Source: Aestuariivita sp. (GTDB taxonomy: Bacteria > Pseudomonadota > Alphaproteobacteria > Rhodobacterales > Rhodobacteraceae). Taken from it: DNA of 64,000 bases. Position 1 is the first letter of the stretch. Every line of letters starts with the position of its first letter. A model generated the notes under the pieces. It was not told where the DNA came from and made no database searches. It saw nothing but the letters and a program-made list of their open reading frames with translations. Below are positions 25,830-34,896 of this stretch, piece after piece. Made by a program: the position numbers and the translations under genes. The stretch lies in NCBI GenBank assembly GCA_018401465.1, contig JAGYKE010000002.1, positions 124,001-188,000 of the forward strand, given 5' to 3'.

Positions 25830-28714
25830 AGGACTTCATCATCCCCGATGACCGCGACATGGGCACGCCCGCGCGCCAGGGCCGCCCCGTCACGCTGACC
25901 ATCGACGGCTTCGAGGTGACGGTGCCCGAGGGCACATCGGTCCTGCGCGCGGCGGCGGAAGTGGGGATTTCCATCCCGAAGCTTTGCGCGACAGACAGCC
26001 TCGAGGCGTTCGGGTCCTGCCGGCTTTGCGCGGTCGAGATCGAGGGGCGGCGCGGCACGCCCGCGTCGTGCACCACGCCGGTGACCGACGGCATGGTCGT
26101 CGCCACCCAGTCCGACAAGGTGCGCCGCGTCCGCAAGGGGGTGATGGAGCTTTATATTTCCGACCATCCGCTGGACTGCCTGACCTGTTCGGCCAATGGC
26201 GATTGCGAATTGCAGGACATGGCAGGTGCCGTGGGCCTGCGCGACGTGCGCTACAAGGCACCGGCCTCGGGCGGGCTGACCAACCATTTCCAGGCCCGCG
26301 ACACCAGCGGGCAGGCCAATCCGCAATGGCTGCCCAAGGACGACAGCAACCCCTATTTCACCTATGACGCCTCCAAGTGCATCGTCTGCAACAGATGCGT
26401 GCGCGCCTGCGAGGAAGTGCAGGGCACCTTCGCGCTGACCATCGAAGGGCGCGGCTTCGACAGCCGCGTGTCGGTCGGGGCCGAGAATTTTCTCGCGTCT
26501 GACTGCGTGTCCTGCGGGGCCTGCGTGCAGGCCTGCCCGACCGCGACGCTGCAGGAAAAGTCGATCATCGAACTGGGCACGCCGGAACGGTCGGTCATCA
26601 CCACCTGCGCCTATTGCGGCGTGGGCTGTTCGTTCAAGGCGGAACTTCAGGGCGACACGGTCGTGCGCATGGTGCCCTACAAGCACGGCAAGGCGAACCG
26701 GGGTCATTCCTGCGTGAAGGGCCGCTTCGCCTGGGGCTATGCGACCCATGGCGACCGCATCCTGAACCCGATGATCCGCGACAGCATCGATGAACCCTGG
26801 CGCGAGGTCAGCTGGGACGAGGCGCTTGGCTTCGCCGCCGCCCGGATGCGCGGGCTGCAGGAGAAATATGGCCGCAAGAGCATCGGCGTCATCACCTCGT
26901 CGCGCTGCACCAACGAAGAAACCTATCTGGTCCAGAAGCTGACCCGCGCGGTCTTCGGCAACAACAACACCGACACCTGCGCGCGCGTGTGCCATTCGCC
27001 CACCGGCTATGGCCTTGGCCAGACCTTCGGCACCAGCGCGGGCACGCAGGATTTCGACAGCGTCGAACAGACCGATGTCGTCATCGTCATCGGCGCCAAC
27101 CCGACCGACGGGCACCCGGTCTTCGCGTCGCGGCTGAAGAAGCGGCTGCGCGCGGGCGCGAAACTGATCGTGATCGACCCGCGCCGCATCGATCTGGTGA
27201 AATCAGCGCATATCCGCGCCGACCATCACCTGCCGCTGCGACCGGGCACCAACGTGGCTGTCGTCACCGCGCTGGCGCATGTGATCGTGACCGAAGGGCT
27301 GATGGACGAGGAGTTCATCCGCACCCGCTGCGACTGGGACGAATTCCAAGTCTATGCGGAATTCGTGAGCGATGCGCGCCACAGCCCCGAGGCCACCGCG
27401 CTGCTGACCGGGGTGCCGGCGGCCGAGCTGCGCGCCGCCGCGCGGCTGTTCGCCAAGGGCGGCAATGGCGCGATCTATTACGGGCTGGGCGTGACCGAAC
27501 ACAGCCAGGGATCGACCACCGTCATGGGGATCGCGAACCTTGCCATGCTCACCGGCAATATCGGGCGGCCCGGCGTCGGCGTGAACCCGTTGCGCGGGCA
27601 GAACAACGTGCAGGGATCGTGCGACATGGGATCGTTCCCGCATGAATTGCCGGGATACCGCCATGTGAAGGGCGACGCGGTGCGCGCGATTTTTGAAGAG
27701 GCCTGGGGCGTTCAGATCGACAACGAACCCGGCCTGCGCATCCCTAACATGCTCGATGCCGCCGTCGATGGCACCTTCAAGGGCCTTTACTGCCAGGGCG
27801 AGGATATCCTGCAATCGGACCCCGACACCCATCACGTGGCAGCTGGCCTTGCCGCGATGGAATGCGTGATCGTGCACGATCTCTTCCTGAACGAGACGGC
27901 GAATTACGCCCATGTCTTCCTGCCGGGATCGACCTTCCTTGAAAAGGACGGGACCTTCACCAATGCCGAACGCCGCATCAACCGCGTGCGCAAGGTGATG
28001 GCACCGCGCAACGGGATGGCCGACTGGGAAGTGACGCAGGCGCTGGCCAATGCGATGGGCGCGGGTTGGTCCTATACCCACCCGAGCCAGATCATGGACG
28101 AGATCGCGGCGACGACGCCGTCCTTCGCGGGCGTCAACTATGCGATGCTCGAGGAAAAGGGCAGCGTGCAGTGGCCCTGCAACGAGGCGCACCCCGAGGG
28201 CACGCCGCTGATGCATGTCGACGGCTTCGTGCGCGGCAAGGGCCGGTTCATCGTGACCGAATATGTCGCGACCGACGAACGCACCGGCCCGCGCTTTCCG
28301 CTTCTGCTCACCACCGGCCGCGTGCTGTCGCAATACAACGTCGGGGCCCAGACCCGGCGCACCGACAACGTGGTCTGGCATGACGAGGACGTGCTGGAAA
28401 TCCACCCCCATGACGCCGAGACGCGCGGCGTCACAGACGGGGCGTGGGTGCGGTTGGCGTCACGTTCGGGCGAGACGACTTTGCGCGCCAAGGTCACCGA
28501 CCGGGTCAGCCCGGGCGTGGTCTATACCACCTTCCACCACCCCGACACGCAGGCCAACGTGATCACCACCGACTATTCCGACTGGGCGACGAACTGCCCG
28601 GAATACAAGGTGACCGCCGTTCAGATCAGCCCGTCGAACGGGCCCACTGAATGGCAGGAGGATTACGCCGCCATGGCCGAACGGTCGCGCCGCATCCTGC
28701 CCGCAGCGGAGTGA
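25826..28714 (+). CDS. fdsA: NAD-dependent formate dehydrogenase alpha subunit (molybdenum)
   Basis: A 962-residue catalytic subunit. An N-terminal NuoG-like part holds a plant-type [2Fe-2S] domain (FGSCRLCAVE) and a His/Cys cluster region (CLTCSANGDCELQ). Two ferredoxin [4Fe-4S] sites follow (CIVCNRCVRAC, CVSCGACVQAC), then a further cluster motif CAYCGVGCSF. The rest is the bis-MGD domain; the active-site segment is DTCARVCHSPTGYG, in which Cys rather than Sec is the molybdenum ligand. It oxidises formate to CO2 in the cytoplasm. Length and domain order match FdsA. Confidence 0.96.
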   Translation: MKDFIIPDDRDMGTPARQGRPVTLTIDGFEVTVPEGTSVLRAAAEVGISIPKLCATDSLEAFGSCRLCAVEIEGRRGTPASCTTPVTDGMVVATQSDKVRRVRKGVMELYISDHPLDCLTCSANGDCELQDMAGAVGLRDVRYKAPASGGLTNHFQARDTSGQANPQWLPKDDSNPYFTYDASKCIVCNRCVRACEEVQGTFALTIEGRGFDSRVSVGAENFLASDCVSCGACVQACPTATLQEKSIIELGTPERSVITTCAYCGVGCSFKAELQGDTVVRMVPYKHGKANRGHSCVKGRFAWGYATHGDRILNPMIRDSIDEPWREVSWDEALGFAAARMRGLQEKYGRKSIGVITSSRCTNEETYLVQKLTRAVFGNNNTDTCARVCHSPTGYGLGQTFGTSAGTQDFDSVEQTDVVIVIGANPTDGHPVFASRLKKRLRAGAKLIVIDPRRIDLVKSAHIRADHHLPLRPGTNVAVVTALAHVIVTEGLMDEEFIRTRCDWDEFQVYAEFVSDARHSPEATALLTGVPAAELRAAARLFAKGGNGAIYYGLGVTEHSQGSTTVMGIANLAMLTGNIGRPGVGVNPLRGQNNVQGSCDMGSFPHELPGYRHVKGDAVRAIFEEAWGVQIDNEPGLRIPNMLDAAVDGTFKGLYCQGEDILQSDPDTHHVAAGLAAMECVIVHDLFLNETANYAHVFLPGSTFLEKDGTFTNAERRINRVRKVMAPRNGMADWEVTQALANAMGAGWSYTHPSQIMDEIAATTPSFAGVNYAMLEEKGSVQWPCNEAHPEGTPLMHVDGFVRGKGRFIVTEYVATDERTGPRFPLLLTTGRVLSQYNVGAQTRRTDNVVWHDEDVLEIHPHDAETRGVTDGAWVRLASRSGETTLRAKVTDRVSPGVVYTTFHHPDTQANVITTDYSDWATNCPEYKVTAVQISPSNGPTEWQEDYAAMAERSRRILPAAE

Positions 28715-28718
28715 TGTG

Positions 28719-29519
28719 ATGGCTGCCGCCCCCACGCTTTCGGCCCCCGGATGGTCGCATCAGGCGGACAGCACGTTGCCCGTCCACCGGACGCTGCCCG
28801 AGGAGGTGCCGGTTGCTGTCGTCTTCAACGGCACGACGCTGGCCGTGATGATGGCGACACCTGCCGACATCGCCGATTTCGCGATGGGCTTCGCGATCAG
28901 CGAAGGCGTCATCGCGGGCGTGGACGAGATCGAGGAGTTCGAGATCGTCGAACAGCCCCGCGGGATCGAAGCGCGGATCTGGTTGCGCGCCGACCGCGCG
29001 CAGGCGCTGGCCGACCGCCGCCGCAGCCTTGCGGGGCCGGTGGGCTGCGGGCTGTGCGGGATCGACAGCCTTGATCAGGCGCTGCGCGCCCTGCCGCCGG
29101 TGGGCGGTGACGCGCTGCTTCTTGCCCGCGCCGGGGTGGCACAGGCCACCGACGCGCTGCGCCCGCAGCAGGTGCTCCATGGCCAGACGCGGGCGACCCA
29201 TGCGGCGGGCTTTCTTGTCCCCGGCCGAGGCATCGTCGCGGTGCGCGAGGATGTGGGCCGGCACAACGCGCTCGACAAGTTGATCGGGGCGCTTGTGCGC
29301 GCGGGAACCGACCCGGCCTCGGGCGCGGCGGTGATGACATCGCGGCTTTCGGTCGAACTGGTGCAGAAATGCGCCTTCGCGGGTATCCCCGCGCTGATCG
29401 CCGTGTCGGCGCCCACGGGGCAGGCCGTGCGCATGGCCGAAGAGGCCGGGATCACCCTGGTCGCCTTCGCCCGCGCGGGCGGCTTCGACGTCTATTCCCA
29501 TCCCCACCGCATCGTCTGA
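28719..29519 (+). CDS. fdhD: Formate dehydrogenase accessory sulfurtransferase FdhD (FdsC)
   Basis: A 266-residue FdhD-family protein with the conserved GCGLCGID motif and VREDVGRHNALDK. FdhD/FdsC delivers sulfur to the molybdenum cofactor and chaperones it into the catalytic subunit. It lies 4 nt after fdsA; ATG at 28719 with GGAG upstream is used, and an in-frame GTG one codon earlier is possible. Its place in fdsGBACD order supports the name fdsC. Confidence 0.93.
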   Translation: MAAAPTLSAPGWSHQADSTLPVHRTLPEEVPVAVVFNGTTLAVMMATPADIADFAMGFAISEGVIAGVDEIEEFEIVEQPRGIEARIWLRADRAQALADRRRSLAGPVGCGLCGIDSLDQALRALPPVGGDALLLARAGVAQATDALRPQQVLHGQTRATHAAGFLVPGRGIVAVREDVGRHNALDKLIGALVRAGTDPASGAAVMTSRLSVELVQKCAFAGIPALIAVSAPTGQAVRMAEEAGITLVAFARAGGFDVYSHPHRIV

Positions 29520-29529
29520 GAGGCCCCTG

Positions 29530-29736
29530 ATGTCGCCTGACAAGATGGTCCGCATGGCCAACCAGATCGCCACCTTCTTCAAGACCCAGCCGGGCGCGGA
29601 CGCGGCCGACAAGGTCGCGTCGCATCTGCGCGATTTCTGGGAACCGGGCATGCGCAGCCAGTTGCGCGCCCATGTCGCGGCGGGGGGCGAAGGCCTTGAC
29701 CCCGTCGTGGTCGCCGCCGCCGACCGTCTGGGCTGA
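29530..29736 (+). CDS. fdsD: NAD-dependent formate dehydrogenase delta subunit
   Basis: A 68-residue FdsD-type protein: MSPDKMVRMANQIATFF, then KVASHLRDFWEPGMRSQL, the two conserved segments of this short family. It is a small structural or assembly subunit of the Fds complex. It is the last gene of the operon, 10 nt after fdhD. Confidence 0.9.
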   Translation: MSPDKMVRMANQIATFFKTQPGADAADKVASHLRDFWEPGMRSQLRAHVAAGGEGLDPVVVAAADRLG

Positions 29737-29762
29737 GGGGCCGCGCGCGCGGCGCGTGGCTT

Positions 29763-29781
29763 TGTTGCCGGATCGGCAACA
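29763..29781 (+). terminator. Stem-loop after fdsD
   Basis: TGTTGCCG and CGGCAACA form a perfect 8-bp stem with the loop GAT, 26 nt after the fdsD stop. A T-run is missing, so it is only a weak terminator candidate for the fds operon. A self-complementary GC stretch (29740-29753) precedes it. Confidence 0.4.
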
Positions 29782-29836
29782 CAGTGTCCTGACTTGATTG
29801 TTGTCGGTTACGACATCCCCGGATACATTCGACGAA

Positions 29837-29848
29837 CCGAATATTCGG
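29837..29848. promoter_or_regulatory. Palindrome upstream of the RTX glycosidase leader
   Basis: CCGAATATTCGG is a perfect 12-bp palindrome 13 bp before the ATG at 29862. It is placed where a repressor could block translation or transcription start. The protein that binds it is unknown. Confidence 0.4.
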
Positions 29849-29861
29849 GATGGGACACACC

Positions 29862-30086
29862 ATGTTGCCCGGTCTTCTCCTCGGTTTGATGGCACCTGTC
29901 GCGCTTGCGTGGACGCTGACGGCGCTTTTCGAAGACGATCACGACGATCCCGCCCCCGCATCGGGCGGGCCGGATGACGCGGGTGAACCGACAGGCGAGG
30001 CCGAAGACAGTGATACCCCGTCGCCGTGCGGGTGCATGCGGTCGGCCGGGGACACGGGCATCGAAGTGGGTACAGACGCGCGCTAA
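29862..30086 (+). CDS. N-terminal leader of the RTX glycosidase, ended by an in-frame TAA
   Basis: A 74-residue frame: a hydrophobic N-terminus (MLPGLLLGLMAPVALAWTLT) followed by an acidic, proline-rich stretch. This layout resembles the N-terminal leaders of Rhodobacteraceae RTX proteins. It ends at TAA 30084-30086 in the same frame as the glycosidase, whose first ATG is 15 nt further on. Reading through the TAA would give one continuous leader-linker-enzyme protein. The stop may be a recent nonsense mutation, or the two parts may be separate proteins. ATG 29862 is chosen because GGGATGG lies 8 nt upstream. Confidence 0.55.
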   Translation: MLPGLLLGLMAPVALAWTLTALFEDDHDDPAPASGGPDDAGEPTGEAEDSDTPSPCGCMRSAGDTGIEVGTDAR

Positions 30087-30101
30087 GGCCCCGAAGTCGT
30101 G

Positions 30102-32297
30102 ATGGTCGCGGCGCAGACGCTGCCCCTTGACGCCGATCCGCCCCCGGATGAAGGCGCGACGACCACGGAAGAAAGCCCGGGCATCACGACCTTTGCCGAG
30201 GCGCGCGACACTGTCTCGACCACGATCACCACGGCAGAGCCCACGGGGATCTTCGTGCCCGACAGCCTTTTTGGCGGGAATGTCATTTTCAACGTCAATA
30301 CCGGACCTGACGGCGTCCCGCTCGAGAATTTCCGGGTGGCGCATGGGTATCTGGGCGTAGACCAGTTCCGCTTTCCCGCCGGTGCGGGCGACCGGGACGA
30401 TCCCGACGATCCGGACGGAGACGGGATCAACTGGCTGAACATCGTGACGATGGAGCCGAACGACGCGGGCGAGATGGACCTGCGCCCCGAATTGCGCAAT
30501 TTCCTCGACTATGCCGCGGGCCTGCAATCCGACCCGGAAACGGGGCAGCAGGTGGAAGTCACGCTTGTCGTGCCGACCAAGCACCTGTCGCTTGACGAAT
30601 ACCGCGCCTATGGCGACGAGATCGAAGCCTTTGCCCGCCGGGTGATGGAAGACTATCCCGACCTCGTCACCGCCTTCGAGATCGGCAACGAATACTGGGG
30701 GTCTTTCGGAGAGACCGAGTACGGCGAGAAGGTGAACGTGGCGGCCCCCGCGCTCGAGGCCGGGATCCGCGCGGCGGGCATTCCCGACGACGAAGCGCCG
30801 GACATCGTGGTGCAGATGGCCACGCCCAACACGAATTCGGAATTCCATTCCTCGGTCGATGACCGGGCGTATCGGGTGCGGGTGATCGACGCCAACCAGC
30901 GCATCATCGACACGCTGTCCCCCGAGGCGCGCGACGCCATCGACGCGGTCAACGAACATTACTACTGGAACGCCCGCGTCGATGCCTTCCGCGACAATTC
31001 GGGCGAGATGAACCACATCGATCTCGACCTGTCGGTCTGGGACGAGAATTTCGACCCGGATCTGCGCCGCTACATGACGGAGTGGAACATCAAGACCACG
31101 GCCGTGCACCAGAACGGGCTGAAATTCACCGGAACGTTCAACGAGCAGTTCGAGAACGCGCTCGAACTCGGTGTCGAGGTGGCCCATGTCTGGCCAATCC
31201 AGCACAGTTGCACGACCGACCTGGCCGGGTCGCCATGCCATGCCCCGATCGAGGACGCGCAGGGCCGCGTCATCAGCACATTGCGTGGCGCGACCTTCGA
31301 CCTGATGTCGACCAACCTGCCGGGCATGGAGCTTGTGCGGCTTGAACACAGCAACGACACCGGCGAATTCGAGATCAACGCCTATCGGTCGGAGGATCAG
31401 GTCGTTGTCCATATCGCGTCGCGCACCGAGGTTCCGACCGATCTGAGCGTGGATCTGAGCGCGCTGGTGCCGACCTTCGACAGCGCCAGCGGCGTCAAGA
31501 TCAGCATGGACCGCAGCCCGGAGAGTTCCGACGGCTTTCATTTTCATCCCGGCATCGGCCGGGTCGAGGCCGATTATGCCATCGTGGACGGGGAACGCTT
31601 CTACTATGGCGAACATGACGTGCGCGCCCAGCTCACGGATTTCGAGGTGACGTCGTCCCGGCTGACGCTGGACCTTTTGCCGTTCGAATCCGTGCAGTTG
31701 ATCTTCATCCTTCCGGAAGACAGCGGCGGCGGCGTGACCGACCCGCCGGTCACCGGCCAAACGGTGAACGGCACGCCCGGGGATGACCGCCTGACCGGCG
31801 GGCCGGGGAACGACACGGTGCTGGGCGGCGCGGGCAGTGACACGCTGTATGGCTGGGGCGGCGACGACCGGGTGGTCGGGGATGACGGCGACGACTATCT
31901 GCGCGGCAACCGCGGCGACGACACGCTTCTGGGCAAAAAGGGCAACGACGATCTGCGCGGGGCCGAGGGCCGCGACCTCCTTAACGGCGGGATCGGTGCG
32001 GACACGCTGAGCGGTGGTGCCGACGCGGACACCCTGATCGGCTGGGCCGGTCCGGACGTTTTCCGCTTTGAGGACGGCGACGTCGCACCGGGCGATGTGA
32101 TCGAGGATTTCGAGATCGGGCGGGATGTGATCGCGCTCGATCTCAACGGGGTCGGGTCCGTTTCGGACCTGACCTTCCTCCGCAGCACCGCTGATCCGGG
32201 CGTGAGGATCGAGCTGGGCCGTCACGGCGCGATCTTCCTGCGCGGCGATTACGCGGTGTCCGCGTTGCAGAATCCGGCCAACTTCCAGTTCGCCTGA
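30102..32297 (+). CDS. Clan GH-A-like glycoside hydrolase with C-terminal RTX calcium repeats
   Basis: A 731-residue protein. Residues about 45-520 look like a (beta/alpha)8 glycosidase: FEIGNEYWG puts the likely acid/base at Glu197 and RYMTEWN the likely nucleophile at Glu327, as in GH39/GH51-type enzymes. Residues about 545-640 are RTX nonapeptide repeats (GGxGxDxLxG pattern, such as GAGSDTLYGWGGDD). A C-terminal segment with VIEDFEIGRDVI is typical of type I secretion substrates. It is probably secreted and cleaves a polysaccharide. ATG at 30102 is poorly served by a ribosome site, and the frame connects to the leader at 29862 across one TAA. No type I secretion genes are in the window. 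Confidence 0.78.
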   Translation: MVAAQTLPLDADPPPDEGATTTEESPGITTFAEARDTVSTTITTAEPTGIFVPDSLFGGNVIFNVNTGPDGVPLENFRVAHGYLGVDQFRFPAGAGDRDDPDDPDGDGINWLNIVTMEPNDAGEMDLRPELRNFLDYAAGLQSDPETGQQVEVTLVVPTKHLSLDEYRAYGDEIEAFARRVMEDYPDLVTAFEIGNEYWGSFGETEYGEKVNVAAPALEAGIRAAGIPDDEAPDIVVQMATPNTNSEFHSSVDDRAYRVRVIDANQRIIDTLSPEARDAIDAVNEHYYWNARVDAFRDNSGEMNHIDLDLSVWDENFDPDLRRYMTEWNIKTTAVHQNGLKFTGTFNEQFENALELGVEVAHVWPIQHSCTTDLAGSPCHAPIEDAQGRVISTLRGATFDLMSTNLPGMELVRLEHSNDTGEFEINAYRSEDQVVVHIASRTEVPTDLSVDLSALVPTFDSASGVKISMDRSPESSDGFHFHPGIGRVEADYAIVDGERFYYGEHDVRAQLTDFEVTSSRLTLDLLPFESVQLIFILPEDSGGGVTDPPVTGQTVNGTPGDDRLTGGPGNDTVLGGAGSDTLYGWGGDDRVVGDDGDDYLRGNRGDDTLLGKKGNDDLRGAEGRDLLNGGIGADTLSGGADADTLIGWAGPDVFRFEDGDVAPGDVIEDFEIGRDVIALDLNGVGSVSDLTFLRSTADPGVRIELGRHGAIFLRGDYAVSALQNPANFQFA

Positions 32298-32342
32298 ACG
32301 CGCGACGGGTCGGAGCGTCTTTCGTGCCGGGTATGGACATAA

Positions 32343-32354
32343 GTGTCTAGACAC
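32343..32354. promoter_or_regulatory. Perfect 12-bp palindrome upstream of the dehydrogenase/GcvT gene
   Basis: GTGTCTAGACAC is a perfect palindrome 57 bp before the start at 32411, and a partial copy (CTGTCTAG) lies 17 bp further on. TetR-family operators are often of this kind, and a TetR gene closes this operon. It is a candidate autoregulatory site. Confidence 0.5.
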
Positions 32355-32410
32355 CGGGCAGGCTGCCTGTCTAGCCTTCGATCACAGGGCAAGACAGGGA
32401 AGGAATCGTC

Positions 32411-34810
32411 ATGAAGTCCCATTATCGGGTCGTCGTCATCGGGGGCGGGGTCGTCGGAGCGTCGGTGCTTTACCATCTGGCGAAATTCGGCTGGAGCGAT
32501 GTCTGCCTTCTGGAACGGTCCGTCCTGACGGCGGGGTCCTCGTGGCACGCGGCCGGGGGCATTCATGCGCTCAACGCCGATCCGAACATGGCGGCGCTGC
32601 AGGCCTACACGATCGACCTGCTGACCACGATCCAGGAGGAATCGGGGCAGGATATCGGGCTGCACATGACGGGTGGCCTGACTCTGGCGGGCACGCCCGA
32701 CCGCTGGGAATGGCTGCAATCGGCCTACCGCGTGTTCCAGTCCATCGGCATCGACGATTGCCGCCTTGTCACGCCGGAAGAGGCCGGACGGCTCAACCCG
32801 ATCATGTCGACCGACGGGATCCTTGGGGCGATGTGGGCCGACCGCGAGGGGTATATCGACACGACGGGCACCGTGCACGCCTATGCCAAGGCCGCGCGCA
32901 AGCGGGGGGCGGAGTATTATGAGCACACCAAGGTCGAGGCGCTCGAACAGACGCGCGACGGCTGGCGCGTGATCACCGACCGCGGTGTCGTGACCTGCGA
33001 ACACGTGGTCAACGCCGCAGGCCTCTGGGCGAAGCAGGTGGGACGCATGGCGGGGGTGGAACTGCCGGTCTCGCCGCTCAAGCATCATTACCTTGTGTCG
33101 GACACGATCCCGATGCTGGAACAGATCGACTTCGAGGTGCCGATGACGGTCGACCTTGAGGGCTTCACCTATCTGCGGCAAGACCAGAAGGGCGTGCTTC
33201 TGGGCATCTACGAGATCGAGCATGAACACTGGGCGATGGACGGCGCACCGTGGGATTACGGGATGGAGCTGTTTCAGGAACAGACCGACCGGATCGAACA
33301 CGAACTGACGCTGGGGTTCGAGCGCTATCCCGCGCTGCAGGAGGTGGGCGTCAAGACATGGGTCAACGGGGCCTTCACATTCTCGCCCGACGGCAACCCG
33401 CTGGTGGGGCCGGTGCGCGGCAAGCGCGGCTATTGGTGCGCCTGCGCGGTGATGGCGGGCTTTTTGCAGGGCGGCGGCGTGGGCAAGACGCTGGCGGAAT
33501 GGATGATCCACGGCGAACCCGAGGCCGATGCCTGGGCGATGGACGTGGCGCGCTATGGCGATTACGCGCAGAACAAGCGGTTCATCAAGGAGACGACGGG
33601 GCAGTTCTATACCCGCCGCTTCGTGATGACCTATCCGAACGAACAGCTTCCCGCGGGCCGTCCGCTGAAGATGGCGCCCGCCTATTCCGAGATGACGGCA
33701 GCGGGCGCGCGCTGGGGGGTGAGCCATGGTCTTGAAGTGCCACTTTACTTCGCACCGGACGGGTTCGAGGAGAAACCGACCCTGAAGCGGTCGAACGCCC
33801 ATGACATCGTCGCGGGAGAATGCCGCGCGGTGCGCGAGGCGGTCGGTCTTCTCGACATCGCGGGCTTTTCGCGGTTCGAGGTGACGGGGCCGGGGGCCGA
33901 AGCGTGGCTTGATCACGTCATGGCGTCGAAGCTGCCCGCGCCGGGGCGCGCGAAGCTGGCGCCCATGCTGTCCGAGACCGGGCGTCTCAAGGGCGATCTG
34001 ACCGTCTTCAACTGGGGCGAGGGGACGTGGTGGATCATGGGGTCCTACTACCTGCGCGAATGGCACATGCGCTGGTTCGAAGACCACATGGCCGACGGCG
34101 TGACGGTGCGCGACATCTCGGACGCGGTCGTGGGCTTTTCGCTGTCGGGGCCGAACAGCCGCAAGGTCATGGAACGCCTGACCGACGGGCCCATCGCCGA
34201 GTTGCCTTTCATGGGCTGCGGGATGTTCGACATCGGGCTGCTGCGCTGCAAGGTCGGACGGTTGTCGGTCGCGGGCGAGCTTGGCTACGAGATCCATTGC
34301 AGTGCCGCGGAACATATCGCGCTGCGCCGGGCGCTGATCGACGCGGGCGAGGGCCTGGGCCTGCGCGAGATCGGCTACAACGCGCTTCTGTCGCTGCGGC
34401 TTGAGAAGAGCTTTGGCATCTGGAGCCGGGAATTCACCCAAGGCTATACGCCGGGCGAAACCGGCATGGACCGCTGGATCGACTGGTCGAAGGACTTCGT
34501 CGGCAAGCAAGCCGCGCTGAAGGAACGCGAGGCAGGTGCCGCGCGGGCTGTCGTCACGCTCGAGCTGGCCGAAGGCGACGCGGATGCCAGCGGGTTCGAG
34601 CCGGTCTGGCAGGACGGGCGGCTGGTGGGCTTCGTCACCTCGGGCGGATATGGGCATACGCTGGGGAAATCGCTGGCCATGGCGATGGTGGACCGCGACT
34701 GCACCGCGCCGGGGACGGTCCTGTCCACCCATATCGTCGGCGTCGAACGGGCCGCGACGGTGATCGCGCCGTCGCCCCATGACCCGCAGGGCAAGGCGAT
34801 GCGCGGATGA
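32411..34810 (+). CDS. FAD-dependent dimethylglycine/sarcosine dehydrogenase-like protein with GcvT domains
   Basis: A 799-residue protein of the dimethylglycine/sarcosine dehydrogenase family. Residues 1-400 are a DAO-type FAD domain (VIGGGVVGASVLYHLAK), followed by a central FAO-type region. Residues about 425-799 are GcvT/aminomethyltransferase folate-binding domains (LDIAGFSRFEVTGPGAEAWL, GELGYEIH). The family oxidises N-methyl groups of glycine derivatives and passes the one-carbon unit to tetrahydrofolate. The exact substrate is not certain. It is followed by a 28-codon frame and a TetR gene, all on one strand. Confidence 0.9.
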   Translation: MKSHYRVVVIGGGVVGASVLYHLAKFGWSDVCLLERSVLTAGSSWHAAGGIHALNADPNMAALQAYTIDLLTTIQEESGQDIGLHMTGGLTLAGTPDRWEWLQSAYRVFQSIGIDDCRLVTPEEAGRLNPIMSTDGILGAMWADREGYIDTTGTVHAYAKAARKRGAEYYEHTKVEALEQTRDGWRVITDRGVVTCEHVVNAAGLWAKQVGRMAGVELPVSPLKHHYLVSDTIPMLEQIDFEVPMTVDLEGFTYLRQDQKGVLLGIYEIEHEHWAMDGAPWDYGMELFQEQTDRIEHELTLGFERYPALQEVGVKTWVNGAFTFSPDGNPLVGPVRGKRGYWCACAVMAGFLQGGGVGKTLAEWMIHGEPEADAWAMDVARYGDYAQNKRFIKETTGQFYTRRFVMTYPNEQLPAGRPLKMAPAYSEMTAAGARWGVSHGLEVPLYFAPDGFEEKPTLKRSNAHDIVAGECRAVREAVGLLDIAGFSRFEVTGPGAEAWLDHVMASKLPAPGRAKLAPMLSETGRLKGDLTVFNWGEGTWWIMGSYYLREWHMRWFEDHMADGVTVRDISDAVVGFSLSGPNSRKVMERLTDGPIAELPFMGCGMFDIGLLRCKVGRLSVAGELGYEIHCSAAEHIALRRALIDAGEGLGLREIGYNALLSLRLEKSFGIWSREFTQGYTPGETGMDRWIDWSKDFVGKQAALKEREAGAARAVVTLELAEGDADASGFEPVWQDGRLVGFVTSGGYGHTLGKSLAMAMVDRDCTAPGTVLSTHIVGVERAATVIAPSPHDPQGKAMRG

Positions 34811-34893
34811 CGCTGACCGAGGCCCGCGCGACCGATGTCTGGGACCGCATCCTTGGCGCCGATCCCGAACCGATGACACCGCCCGAAAGCTGA
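34807..34893 (+). CDS. 28-residue micro-protein candidate between the dehydrogenase and tetR genes
   Basis: ATG at 34807 overlaps the dehydrogenase stop as ATGA and opens 28 codons ending 3 nt before the tetR ATG. The product begins MTLTEARATDVWDRILGADP. The frame fills the whole gap between two genes and uses typical high-GC codons, which suggests translation. It could also only be a coupling device or the relic of a longer gene. No homologue was recognised. Confidence 0.4.
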   Translation: MTLTEARATDVWDRILGADPEPMTPPES

Positions 34894-34896
34894 GCC

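Noticed and set aside
29740-29753. GC palindrome just after fdsD as a terminator
   Set aside because: It has no loop and no T-run, and alternating GC of this kind is common in this genome. The stem-loop at 29763 is the better candidate.
29808-32354. 848-codon minus-strand frame across the RTX glycosidase
   Set aside because: The plus strand shows catalytic motifs and RTX repeats; the minus-strand product has no recognisable domain.
32249-34879. 876-codon minus-strand frame across the dehydrogenase/GcvT gene
   Set aside because: Shadow of an enzyme with a clear FAD motif and GcvT domains.
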